Program-made: the position numbers and the translations under genes
Source of the DNA: Bacillota bacterium
Lineage (GTDB): Bacteria > Bacillota_I > Bacilli_A > Erysipelotrichales > Erysipelotrichaceae
NCBI GenBank assembly: GCA_030526175.1
Contig: JAUNDJ010000006.1
Location: forward strand, 1-43,581
Length of the DNA stretch: 43,581 bases
Direction: 5' to 3'
Shown: positions 8,259-16,215 of the stretch, in pieces
Layout of the letters: each line of letters opens with the position of its first letter
How positions within the stretch are numbered: position 1 is the first letter of the stretch
The notes under the pieces: model-generated
What the model saw: only the letters and a program-made list of their open reading frames with translations
Databases searched by the model: none
Told to the model about the DNA's origin: nothing

Positions 8259-9572
8259 TTATTTCATCCCCTTTAGAATCGCATTTCTTGTTGGTAATAA
8301 AGCCGTATAGGTTGCAATGGCATACACATTGTCACTTTTTGATAAGCTCAATGAAATGGCAGTATCCAAGTCTTCAACAACCGTCAGAGTCCCTTTATAG
8401 TTTCCATAATAAATTCTTAATGCCATATCGTTAGCACGAAGACCTGTGCAAATGATTTCTTTTGTGCTGTCTTCAATAATTTTTTCAAAATGTGTATCAT
8501 AGATCCAACTAACATCTGTACCATCTTGTTCGCGGTCATTTAAGACGATACAAATAACTTTATCCGTTTTGTCTTTTTCAATAACCTTCATAACCTCATT
8601 GGCACCTGTAGGATTTTTCACTAAGTTCAAAATGCAAGTTTTACCATTCTTTTCAAACTTTTCATTTCTTCCTTTTGGTTGGGGTGCATTCGCAAAAACT
8701 TTTTTTACATCCACTGTGGGAATATTTAAAAACTTCGCACAAGCTAATACAGCCGAGCAATTGTACATCGAATACATTCCTTCATAAGGAGATTTAAATA
8801 ATTCTTTATTGTAGTAAAAAGTTTCTTTTTCCAAATCGATATCGTATAAAGAAATATCCAAGACTGGTGTTTTGAATTCACATTCGCTACAAGCAAAATT
8901 ACCAATGTGAGAATATTGGTAATATGAATAGTTAAGTCTTGCGCCACAATGTGGACAGAATTTACCTTCGCTGGCTTCGTTCGTTTTGTCTACGGAATAT
9001 ACATTTTTATCAATTCCGTAATAAGTTGTATGTGCTCTAGGCGCTTTTTTAGCCAAACGAACTACATTAGGGTCATTACCATTTAATATTAATTCTCCTT
9101 CATAATTTGGTAACACTTTTTCAATTGTATCAATCAATTGCTCCATTTCTCGAGCACGATCCAATTGATCTCTAAAGAAGTTATTGACCACAAATGCCGT
9201 TACTGGAATGTTAGGAAGAATGTGACGAACGTTCAATTCGTCTACTTCCAAAACGCAAGCGTTGGCTTTCACCTTACCGGATAGCGTACTGTTTGTCAGC
9301 AATGTTGTGGTGATTCCCGCTTTTAAGTTGTCACCTTTACGATTTGAAATGACATTGTATCCATTAGTCATTAACAGATCCGTAATCATGTTGGCGGTAC
9401 TTGTTTTTCCATTTGTTCCCGTTACTAAAATAACAGGTCCTGAAAATTTTAATTTTTTTAATATATTGGCATCAAATTTTAATCCAATGCTTCCAGGCAA
9501 TGATCCCCCTCTTCCCATCAAAGAAAGGACAAAAGCCGAGAATTTTGTCGATAATATGGATATAAATTTCAT
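8259..9572 (-). CDS. murT: Lipid II isoglutaminyl synthase, Mur-ligase-like subunit MurT
   Basis: The ATP-dependent partner of GatD, which activates the D-Glu carboxylate in lipid II so that it can be amidated. This affects cross-linking and resistance to lysozyme and beta-lactams in other Firmicutes. Seen: the P-loop GTNGKTST at about 52-59, the Mur-ligase central domain, and the MurT-specific zinc ribbon (CPHC at 206/209 and CSEC at 228/231). The C-terminal DUF1727 portion is complete. The ATG at 9572 is chosen over an in-frame start 30 bases upstream because AGGAGG stands 6 bases before it, and because the upstream extension overlaps the promoter. This gives 437 residues, normal for MurT. 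Confidence 0.95.
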   Translation of the reverse strand: MKFISILSTKFSAFVLSLMGRGGSLPGSIGLKFDANILKKLKFSGPVILVTGTNGKTSTANMITDLLMTNGYNVISNRKGDNLKAGITTTLLTNSTLSGKVKANACVLEVDELNVRHILPNIPVTAFVVNNFFRDQLDRAREMEQLIDTIEKVLPNYEGELILNGNDPNVVRLAKKAPRAHTTYYGIDKNVYSVDKTNEASEGKFCPHCGARLNYSYYQYSHIGNFACSECEFKTPVLDISLYDIDLEKETFYYNKELFKSPYEGMYSMYNCSAVLACAKFLNIPTVDVKKVFANAPQPKGRNEKFEKNGKTCILNLVKNPTGANEVMKVIEKDKTDKVICIVLNDREQDGTDVSWIYDTHFEKIIEDSTKEIICTGLRANDMALRIYYGNYKGTLTVVEDLDTAISLSLSKSDNVYAIATYTALLPTRNAILKGMK

Positions 9573-9593
9573 AATACTCCTCCTAATGTATGT

Positions 9594-9599
9594 ATTATA
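9594..9599 (-). promoter_or_regulatory. -10 element (TATAAT) for murT-gatD
   Basis: The perfect TATAAT lies 21 bases before the murT ATG, giving a 5' leader of about 15 bases that contains AGGAGG. No good -35 hexamer is seen; it would fall in the AT-rich palindrome at 9602-9618. Confidence 0.6.
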
Positions 9600-9623
9600 C
9601 ACGAATTTTAAGAATTCGCATTA

Positions 9624-9645
9624 GAAAATAAAGGCCCTTATTTTC
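9624..9645. other. Hairpin overlapping the peptidase stop codon
   Basis: GAAAATAA (9624-9631) pairs with TTATTTTC (9638-9645) around AGGCCC. On the minus strand it contains the TAA of the YgjP-type gene, but no T-run follows, so it is at best a weak terminator or a 3'-end stabilising structure. A second short palindrome (CGAATT/AATTCG, 9602-9618) follows. Confidence 0.35.
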
Positions 9646-10282
9646 CGTTTTTACCTTTTAATTTAGGTATATTCATTCCTTTTAAACGATCATGTTCTCG
9701 ATAATACGAAGGATACCATTTTAAAACTCGAGAATAAAAAGAGGGTGAGTGATCAAAATGAATCGTATGCGCAAATTCGTGATATAGTATCGCATCAATT
9801 ATCTCAATACTTGTGAATAGTAAATATGCATTTAGTGTAATTAGTTTTTTTCCAGGTGTACAGCTACCCCATTTTGATTTATAAAAACTAACTTTCAAAG
9901 TATAATCTTTTATCCCTAATTGATTCGAAATCATTTGAAAACGTTTTTCAGCAATCGAATAAAACCATGATTTTAATATTTTCTTTAAAGAAGCATCAAT
10001 GTTTTTTACATACAAAATATCTTGATAAATACCTTCTTTTTTTAAAGAAGGTACTACTTTTAGAGTATACTCATTTCCCATAACATTAAATTTGGTTCCA
10101 TCTTCCAAATATATGATTTCTTGGAATTTTTTTATATTTCTTTCTATAAACGCACGATTTACTTCAACAAAAGCATCAATTTCAATTTTTGACATACGCA
10201 AAGGAGCTGTCACAATAACAGCTCCATTTTTCACTCTTAAGTATGCTCTTTTATTGTTTTTTCGAATTAGCGTATATTCCAT
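9638..10282 (-). CDS. YgjP/WrpP-type zinc metallopeptidase-like protein (DUF45, M48 group)
   Basis: A 214-residue protein with HEFAHTIHFDH near 166-176 (HExxH plus a downstream histidine), preceded by KSKWGSCT. Both are hallmarks of the YgjP/DUF45 family, called a metal-dependent hydrolase or SprT-like peptidase. No signal peptide, so cytoplasmic. The natural substrate of the family is not established. The start ATG overlaps the mrp stop codon (TAATG), so translation is coupled; it is the last gene of the long operon starting with the 5'-nucleotidase or the internal xer promoter. Confidence 0.88.
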   Translation of the reverse strand: MEYTLIRKNNKRAYLRVKNGAVIVTAPLRMSKIEIDAFVEVNRAFIERNIKKFQEIIYLEDGTKFNVMGNEYTLKVVPSLKKEGIYQDILYVKNIDASLKKILKSWFYSIAEKRFQMISNQLGIKDYTLKVSFYKSKWGSCTPGKKLITLNAYLLFTSIEIIDAILYHEFAHTIHFDHSPSFYSRVLKWYPSYYREHDRLKGMNIPKLKGKNGK

Positions 10283-11112
10283 TACGCTACATCCTTAGCC
10301 AATTGTTTTGCGACTTCCAAAAGATATTGGTCAACTATGCTCTTTTGAATTTCGTTATAATCCATATACGTATTAATATCGCGAATTAAATCTAGCATTG
10401 GTAATGTTGCATAAAGCTTTGTACCAGATCTTTGAATAAACGCGTCCAATTCTTCCATATTATAGAAATTTATTTTTTCAGAACAGTTTGGACATTCCAA
10501 ATAAGCCATGTTTTCTACAATTCCTAAAACTGGGATTTGCATTTGTTCGCACATGTGAATGGCTTTTTCAACAATCATTGATACCATTGGTTGTGGTGTA
10601 GAAACCATCACAACACCAGTTACTGGTAAACTTTGCATAATTGTTAAGGCAACATCTCCAGTTCCTGGAGGCATATCAATTAATAAGAAATCTAACTCAC
10701 CCCAGACAACATCGGAATAGAATTGTTTTACAACATTAGAAATAATAGCTCCTCTCCAGATAACAGGATCTGTTTCATTTTTTAAAATATAGTTTAATGA
10801 CATTGTTTTAATTCCTTCGCTTTCGACAGGAAGGATTCGATCTTCTGCAGTCGCAAAACATTGAGCATTTTCAACATGCATTAAACGAGGAATACTTGGT
10901 CCAGTAATATCGGCATCCATAATACCAACCTTATATCCTAATAACGCTAAAGATTTAGCTAACATAACTGTGACTGTACTTTTTCCTACGCCACCTTTTC
11001 CACTCATTACAGTAATCACATTTTTAATATTTGCGTGTTTATTTTCTAAAACACCACAACTTGATGCGTCTTTACCGCAATTTCCTTGACTTGGACATCC
11101 TTCACAACTCAT
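10282..11112 (-). CDS. mrp: Mrp/NBP35-family iron-sulfur cluster carrier ATPase
   Basis: A P-loop ATPase of the Mrp/ApbC/NBP35 group, which holds an Fe-S cluster at a dimer interface and passes it to target proteins. Seen: deviant Walker A GKGGVGKST at about 38-46, DADITGPS, LLIDMPPGTGD, and the cluster-binding CPNC near residue 200. Unlike the shortest Mrp forms it has an N-terminal cysteine-rich leader (C-x2-C-x5-C-x5-C) like the clostridial and NBP35 variants. The start overlaps the recombinase stop (ATGA). No suf or isc genes are in the window, so its targets cannot be inferred. Confidence 0.93.
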   Translation of the reverse strand: MSCEGCPSQGNCGKDASSCGVLENKHANIKNVITVMSGKGGVGKSTVTVMLAKSLALLGYKVGIMDADITGPSIPRLMHVENAQCFATAEDRILPVESEGIKTMSLNYILKNETDPVIWRGAIISNVVKQFYSDVVWGELDFLLIDMPPGTGDVALTIMQSLPVTGVVMVSTPQPMVSMIVEKAIHMCEQMQIPVLGIVENMAYLECPNCSEKINFYNMEELDAFIQRSGTKLYATLPMLDLIRDINTYMDYNEIQKSIVDQYLLEVAKQLAKDVA

Positions 11113-12011
11113 TTTTCTTCCTCCTCTTCAAATACTGTAAAATAAGAATCATACGCATGTGATAATTTTTCCGTTTGGATATGCGTATATATTTGTGTCG
11201 TTTGTATATCACTGTGCCCTAATAGTTCTTGTACAATTCGTAAGTCCGCTTTCCCATCCAATAAATGGGTCGCAAACGAATGACGAAAACTGTGCGCAGA
11301 AATATCTAAATTTAATCCATTTTCACGAATTTTTCTTTTGATTAGTATATGAACATATTGTCTTGTCAAAGGGTTACCTAATCGATTGACAAATACGTTT
11401 CCCACATTCTTCTTTGCCCAATCCGGACGAACAAGTTCCATATAGTATCGAATCTGATCCACACAAACCGAGGCAATAGGTATCATTCTTTCTTTTTTTC
11501 CCTTCCCTCTTACACGCATAAGCTTTTGTTCCAAATGAATCTGACTGCATTGTAGGTCACATAGCTCACTGACTCTCAGACCGCAAGAATACAAGGTCAT
11601 AATCACGGTTTTTTCAAAAACTCCCTGGTTCGATTGATCAAAAGAATTGAGTAATGTTGATATATCTTTTTGAGAACAATATATCGGCAAGTGCTGGCTT
11701 CTTTTAAAACCATGAACATATAAACTCGGATTACGAATTTCCGGATGGTTTAACGAAGTAATTCGATGAAACGAACGAATACTAGAAATCATTCGATTTC
11801 CGCTTTTAGAACTATGTTCTTTTCCATATTCGGATAAAAACATTTCAATTTCTTGTACGCTTACTTCCTCCACTGTACAAATATGCTTTTTTTTCAAATA
11901 AGAAATATACTGTTCAATATCGCTTAGATAACTTAATATTGTTCTTTGACTTTTATGCTCAATAACACTGATATGAATTTTAAAATCATTCTTGGCTTCT
12001 ACTAAATCCAT
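11109..12011 (-). CDS. Tyrosine recombinase of the XerC/XerD type
   Basis: A 300-residue site-specific recombinase, most likely the housekeeping enzyme that resolves chromosome dimers at dif. It has an N-terminal SAM-like core-binding domain (about 1-90) and a C-terminal catalytic domain. The catalytic residues are seen: Arg in CGLRVSELCDL, a Lys in RGKGKKERMIP, HSFRH, the LLGHSD histidine, and the nucleophile Tyr in TTQIYTH. It does not look like a phage integrase: normal length, in a housekeeping operon, no att repeats. XerC versus XerD cannot be decided. The only in-frame start that fits the family (12011) has no proper ribosome-binding site and lies exactly where the promoter predicts +1; see the findings. 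Confidence 0.9.
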   Translation of the reverse strand: MDLVEAKNDFKIHISVIEHKSQRTILSYLSDIEQYISYLKKKHICTVEEVSVQEIEMFLSEYGKEHSSKSGNRMISSIRSFHRITSLNHPEIRNPSLYVHGFKRSQHLPIYCSQKDISTLLNSFDQSNQGVFEKTVIMTLYSCGLRVSELCDLQCSQIHLEQKLMRVRGKGKKERMIPIASVCVDQIRYYMELVRPDWAKKNVGNVFVNRLGNPLTRQYVHILIKRKIRENGLNLDISAHSFRHSFATHLLDGKADLRIVQELLGHSDIQTTQIYTHIQTEKLSHAYDSYFTVFEEEEEK

Positions 12012-12017
12012 GTTCCC

Positions 12018-12026
12018 ATTGTATCA
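12018..12026 (-). promoter_or_regulatory. Extended -10 promoter (TGATACAAT) giving a leaderless xer transcript
   Basis: TGA-TACAAT ends at 12018 and is followed by exactly six bases (GGGAAC) and then the ATG at 12011, so the predicted first transcribed base is the A of the start codon. The TG pair lies at the end of the upstream methyltransferase gene. Confidence 0.6.
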
Positions 12027-12683
12027 CTAAATATATAGCGGGGAAAGTATCTTGCATTGACAGTTTCTTTCCTTAATAGCCTCGATCAATAGTGATTTTG
12101 CTTCATTATCCCGATGGTCGTAAACAACTTGGATCCTTTTTATTCCCATATTATTTTTTGTACAAATATGAATAATTTCTTGAATGCGATTTGGACGATG
12201 TACCATATAAAATCTACCATTGCTTTTCAGTAAGCGTGCTGTATGAAAAATCAACTCTTCTAATGTTAAGTTTATTTCAAGACGCCCCAATTGACGAAAA
12301 TCCATCTGAATATTTGGATTGGTTTCTTTTTGAGAAAAATATGGTGGATTGGAAATAATCACATCAACAAGTTCCACCTGTACGTCTTGAATAGGAGCAT
12401 TTATAATTTGGCAAGGATGGGTAATAAAATGATCGACATTCATTTGAGCAACTTCACAAGCTTCTTTTAATACCTCAACACCAATTAATTGTTTTACAGG
12501 ATATTGGTCGCAAGCCAACAATAGAGCCCCATTATTTGTGCCAATATCTAAAACTGTTTCATTTTTTTTGATTTTTAAAAACCCAGCTAATAGTTTTGTA
12601 TCTGTATTGAAATGAAACATATCCTCTCTTTGAAAAATTGGATGTTCTGGACTCATAAAATAATCTTTTCGTATCTTACTCAT
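12027..12683 (-). CDS. tRNA1(Val) (adenine-37-N6)-methyltransferase (TrmN6/YabB type)
   Basis: A 218-residue class I SAM-dependent methyltransferase. Seen: the SAM loop LDIGTNNGALLLA near 45-57 and the N6-adenine motif NPPY (in VIISNPPYFS). The N-terminal PEHPIFQREDMFHFNTDT pattern is typical of the YabB/TrmN6 family, which methylates A37 next to the anticodon of tRNA-Val in E. coli; the substrate in Firmicutes is inferred. The gene overlaps dinB by eight bases. AAAGGA lies about 8 bases before the ATG. Confidence 0.88.
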   Translation of the reverse strand: MSKIRKDYFMSPEHPIFQREDMFHFNTDTKLLAGFLKIKKNETVLDIGTNNGALLLACDQYPVKQLIGVEVLKEACEVAQMNVDHFITHPCQIINAPIQDVQVELVDVIISNPPYFSQKETNPNIQMDFRQLGRLEINLTLEELIFHTARLLKSNGRFYMVHRPNRIQEIIHICTKNNMGIKRIQVVYDHRDNEAKSLLIEAIKERNCQCKILSPLYI

Positions 12684-13845
12684 GTTTTTTTTCCTTTAAT
12701 AAATCACTTGCTTTTTTTAAATGTATACCTTCTATTTTGTTGTTAAGCTGTTCTAATATCGTGTCAGTATTCGCAACCGGTTCTTCAAAAATGTTAGTTA
12801 GTTCAATGATTCGATCGGCATCTTTTAAAGATCCCACTGTAATTCCTATATGTCGATAGCCAATGGGCTCAAAATTTTGATCAACCAAACCTTGAATTCT
12901 TTCATAAATAGGGAAAAACTCGTTTGTATAGTTTTCTAACGGAACAGAACGCATAATCGTATGAAATTCTGTGTCTCGCAATGCTAAGCTGACAAGCTTT
13001 CCTTTTTGATTGTCTCTTTTCATTTTGTACGAAAGCTCTTGCGCTAATTCTTTGGTACGCAATAAAACTTCTTCCGTAGTGTATAAATCCGTTAAAAAGG
13101 TTCTTGAAATGGAAACACTTTTCGGAGAGGTTGAATAATGAAGAGCAGCACTGCTTTGACCTCGACAATTTAAAATCAGAGAATAAGAACTAGGTCCCAA
13201 TCTTCCCATAATTCTTTGTTCATTATCCGGACTAGCAAAATCTTCTATCGTTGTAATTCCCATTTTTCTTAAAATCGGTGCACTTTTCTTTCCTAACCCA
13301 TGAATCTCTTCAATAGGAAGTGGCCATAACTTTCTTTGAATTTCTGATTTTCTTAAAACTGTAATTCCTGCTGGCTTTCGCATATCGCTAGCCATCTTTG
13401 CTAAAAATCGAGTTGGTGCAACACCAATTGATACATTCAACCTCAACAAGTCTTTGATTCCACTTTGAATCTGGTAAGCCAAATCTAAGGGACGCTTATA
13501 CTTTTTTATAGTCTCTGTTACATCCATATAACACTCATCAATGCTCGCAGGTTCTAACATATCCGTGTACTTTCTCAAGTATTGGAAAAACTGAGCACTT
13601 AGCGCACGATAATAACCATAATCCCCCTCAACGATAATTAAGTCAGGACATTTTTCCAAAGCTTCTCGCACCGGCATAGCCGATTGGACTCCATATTTTC
13701 TTGCTTCATAATTTGCAGTAGATAGGACCGATCTACGCGATAAAGAGCCTACTGCAACAGGTAGGCCTTTTAAATCTGGATTCTTTATCTCTTCTGCACT
13801 GACAAAAAATGCGTTTATATCTACATGAAATATCACTCGTGCCAT
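12676..13845 (-). CDS. dinB: DNA polymerase IV (Y-family translesion polymerase)
   Basis: An error-prone lesion-bypass polymerase. Catalytic metal ligands are visible: Asp in FHVDINAFF (about residue 9) and the pair in SIDECYMDVT (about 102-103). Thumb helix-hairpin-helix (IHGLGKKSAPILRKMG) and little-finger regions follow. Length 389. The C-terminus ends ASDLLKEKKHE rather than the usual QLxLF-like sliding-clamp-binding peptide, so the clamp contact is either altered or internal. The ATG overlaps the recN stop codon; there is only a poor ribosome-binding site, so coupling to recN is likely. Co-transcription with recN suggests shared DNA-damage duty, but I see no LexA/SOS box. Confidence 0.95.
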   Translation of the reverse strand: MARVIFHVDINAFFVSAEEIKNPDLKGLPVAVGSLSRRSVLSTANYEARKYGVQSAMPVREALEKCPDLIIVEGDYGYYRALSAQFFQYLRKYTDMLEPASIDECYMDVTETIKKYKRPLDLAYQIQSGIKDLLRLNVSIGVAPTRFLAKMASDMRKPAGITVLRKSEIQRKLWPLPIEEIHGLGKKSAPILRKMGITTIEDFASPDNEQRIMGRLGPSSYSLILNCRGQSSAALHYSTSPKSVSISRTFLTDLYTTEEVLLRTKELAQELSYKMKRDNQKGKLVSLALRDTEFHTIMRSVPLENYTNEFFPIYERIQGLVDQNFEPIGYRHIGITVGSLKDADRIIELTNIFEEPVANTDTILEQLNNKIEGIHLKKASDLLKEKKHE

Positions 13846-15485
13846 TATTGCGCTTTCACTCTTTTCTTTAACTCTTGTGCTGCTAATACGCCCGATTCAC
13901 TCACGTCACCATGCGACATAACAGCTAATTCTTCAATGGTTTGTTGCTCATCCAATTCATGTATAGCTGTCTTTGTACTTGTTTTAGATGCTTCTTTTTT
14001 CACACAATAATGCGTATTTGCCCAACAAGCAACACTAGCTAAATGTGTAATGCATAAAACTTGATATTTTTGTGCTAAGTTATGCATTTTGTTACCCATC
14101 GCAAAAGCGACTTTACCAGAAACACCTGTATCAATTTCATCAAAAATAATTGTTTCAATTCCATTTTGCGATTGAAATACCACTTTTAAAGCCAGCATTA
14201 AGCGTGACAATTCTCCGCCACTCGCCGATAGTTTTAATGGACTAAATGGTTGTCCAGGGTTCATCGAAACTTCAAAGTTAATCAAATCAATTCCATCTTT
14301 GCTTGCCTCTTTCTCCAGGCGAGCCACTTTAAATCTTGCTTTTTCTAACATTAAATCATGGCAATGTTCTTCTATTTTTTTCGATAATTCTTTAAAAACA
14401 GATTGTCTTTTTTTAGACAGCTTAATAGCTAGACTATGATAAGTCGTTTCTTTATTTTTTAATTCTTTTTCTAATTTATCAATCACATCTTGGCGATGTA
14501 AAATCTTATCAATCTTTTCAAGATAAGCATCTTTAGCACGCATCAAGCTTTCATAACTGCCACCATGTTTTCTAAACATGGTACGAATGGCATGTTCTCT
14601 TTCTTGTAAAGCATCTAAATTGATATTTTGATCAAAACTCGAACGTTTTTCTTTTAATTCTTCACAAATATCCATCAGTTCATGATATTGATTTTCTAAA
14701 GAAGAAGAAAAAGGGGCTAAAACAACATCTTTTGATAAATTACGATATAAATCGTATATTGTATCTAAAATCCCACTTTCTTTATCTAAAGCGTAAATTG
14801 AAGCATTTAAGGAATCTAATGTGTTCTGCGCATTTTCATAAATCTTAATTTGCTCTTGCAACGATTCAAATTCCCCTTCTTTAACATCCAATTCTTCAAT
14901 TTTATTATATTGAAGAGTGGCATAGTCCAGTTCATCATCCGAATAGGTTTCTTCCTTTGCTTCTTTTAAATTCATAAAACAACGACGATATTCTGAATAG
15001 GCTTTTTCAACGTCTTTTCGTAAGCTCATAGTATTCGCATATTGATCCAAAAGATTCAATTGTACTTTTTCATCCATTAACTGATAAGTATCCATTTGCG
15101 AATGAACATCCACCATCATCCCTACGAGCTGTTTAACAAAACCAAGAGTTGTGATTTGTTGATTAATGCGAATCGTACTTTTTTGATTTTGGGTAATGGT
15201 ACGAGAAATGATAATCTGACCATCTTCAATCTCAAAGTCATTTTCCTGAAGAAAGTTCAATACATTTTCATTTTCTGTCGATATTACCATGGTCAATACA
15301 CATTTTTCTTTTCCTTGCCGTACAATATTTGAATGCAGTCTATCTCCACTTAGATAACCTATAGCGTCAATTAATAACGATTTACCAGCACCTGTTTCCC
15401 CTGTAATCACCGACATACCATTATTAAAATCAATTTGCGCTTTTTCAAATAAAATGTAATCTTTAACAACAAGTTGTTCAATCAT
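13845..15485 (-). CDS. recN: DNA repair protein RecN
   Basis: An SMC-like ATPase recruited to double-strand breaks. Walker A GETGAGKS (about 29-36) and Walker B IIFDEIDTGVSG, with the signature LSASGGELSRLMLAL, sit at either end of a long coiled-coil region (about 150-370). At 546 residues it is of normal length. It follows tlyA closely, as in Bacillus, but the argR/ahrC gene usually between them is missing. GAGGTGA is 7 bases before the ATG. Confidence 0.96.
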   Translation of the reverse strand: MIEQLVVKDYILFEKAQIDFNNGMSVITGETGAGKSLLIDAIGYLSGDRLHSNIVRQGKEKCVLTMVISTENENVLNFLQENDFEIEDGQIIISRTITQNQKSTIRINQQITTLGFVKQLVGMMVDVHSQMDTYQLMDEKVQLNLLDQYANTMSLRKDVEKAYSEYRRCFMNLKEAKEETYSDDELDYATLQYNKIEELDVKEGEFESLQEQIKIYENAQNTLDSLNASIYALDKESGILDTIYDLYRNLSKDVVLAPFSSSLENQYHELMDICEELKEKRSSFDQNINLDALQEREHAIRTMFRKHGGSYESLMRAKDAYLEKIDKILHRQDVIDKLEKELKNKETTYHSLAIKLSKKRQSVFKELSKKIEEHCHDLMLEKARFKVARLEKEASKDGIDLINFEVSMNPGQPFSPLKLSASGGELSRLMLALKVVFQSQNGIETIIFDEIDTGVSGKVAFAMGNKMHNLAQKYQVLCITHLASVACWANTHYCVKKEASKTSTKTAIHELDEQQTIEELAVMSHGDVSESGVLAAQELKKRVKAQ

Positions 15486-15492
15486 GTATGAC

Positions 15493-16215
15493 TCACCTCA
15501 AATCTTTTGCGTATAAAATAAATTCTTGATTCCCACTTCGCCCTACGATAGGAGAAGGAATCACTTTTACTGTTTTGTATTTTGAAAACACAAAGTTCTT
15601 AACATCCTCAACTATTTTTTGTTGCAGCTTTTTGTCTTTCAAAACACCTTGTTTATTTAGAGCTTTTGGGCCACATTCAAACTGTGGTTTTACTAATATC
15701 GCTAAATGAGAAACAGGCATAACTTGAAACACACGATCCAAAATCGTTTTACAAGAAATAAAACTCACATCCATACAAATGAAATCTACCGATTCAAAGT
15801 CATCCGGATTCAATTCTTTAGCGTTATACCCTTCCATTTTCACAATTCGGCTATCTTCGTCTAGTTCTTTTGCCAATTGAAGATGGCCTACATCTAATGC
15901 ATATACTTTTTTTGCCCCTTGTCTCAAACAAACATCGCTAAATCCACCTGTGCTTGCACCAATATCTAAAACAGTTTGTCCTGCCAATTTGATTTGAAAC
16001 GTATCAATAGCGGCTTTTAGCTTATGACCAGCTCGAGAAACAAAATCGTCTTCTTTTTCAGCAATTTGAATTTCATTGCTTTCATCGATTTGAAAGCTAG
16101 GTTTAGTAATGACCTTCCCATTAACGGTAACACGCCCTTCTTTAATGGCATCTTGAGCTTTAGCTCTTGTTTTTAAATGATCACTACAATATACATCTAA
16201 ACGTATCTTACTCAT
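15493..16215 (-). CDS. tlyA: TlyA-family rRNA 2'-O-methyltransferase
   Basis: An S4 RNA-binding domain (about 1-60) followed by an FtsJ-like SAM methyltransferase domain with DIGASTGGFSDVCLRQGA near 85-102. In mycobacteria TlyA methylates cytidines of 16S and 23S rRNA; the Firmicutes YqxC homologues are less studied. A TTG at 16224 would overlap the ribosome-binding site too closely, so the ATG at 16215, with AAGGA upstream, is chosen (240 residues). It overlaps the 3' end of dxs by eight bases. Confidence 0.93.
   Translation of the reverse strand: MSKIRLDVYCSDHLKTRAKAQDAIKEGRVTVNGKVITKPSFQIDESNEIQIAEKEDDFVSRAGHKLKAAIDTFQIKLAGQTVLDIGASTGGFSDVCLRQGAKKVYALDVGHLQLAKELDEDSRIVKMEGYNAKELNPDDFESVDFICMDVSFISCKTILDRVFQVMPVSHLAILVKPQFECGPKALNKQGVLKDKKLQQKIVEDVKNFVFSKYKTVKVIPSPIVGRSGNQEFILYAKDLR

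Noticed and set aside
11109-12011. Integrase marking a mobile element
   Set aside because: Normal XerC/XerD length, in a conserved housekeeping operon, with no flanking repeats, tRNA or cargo genes.
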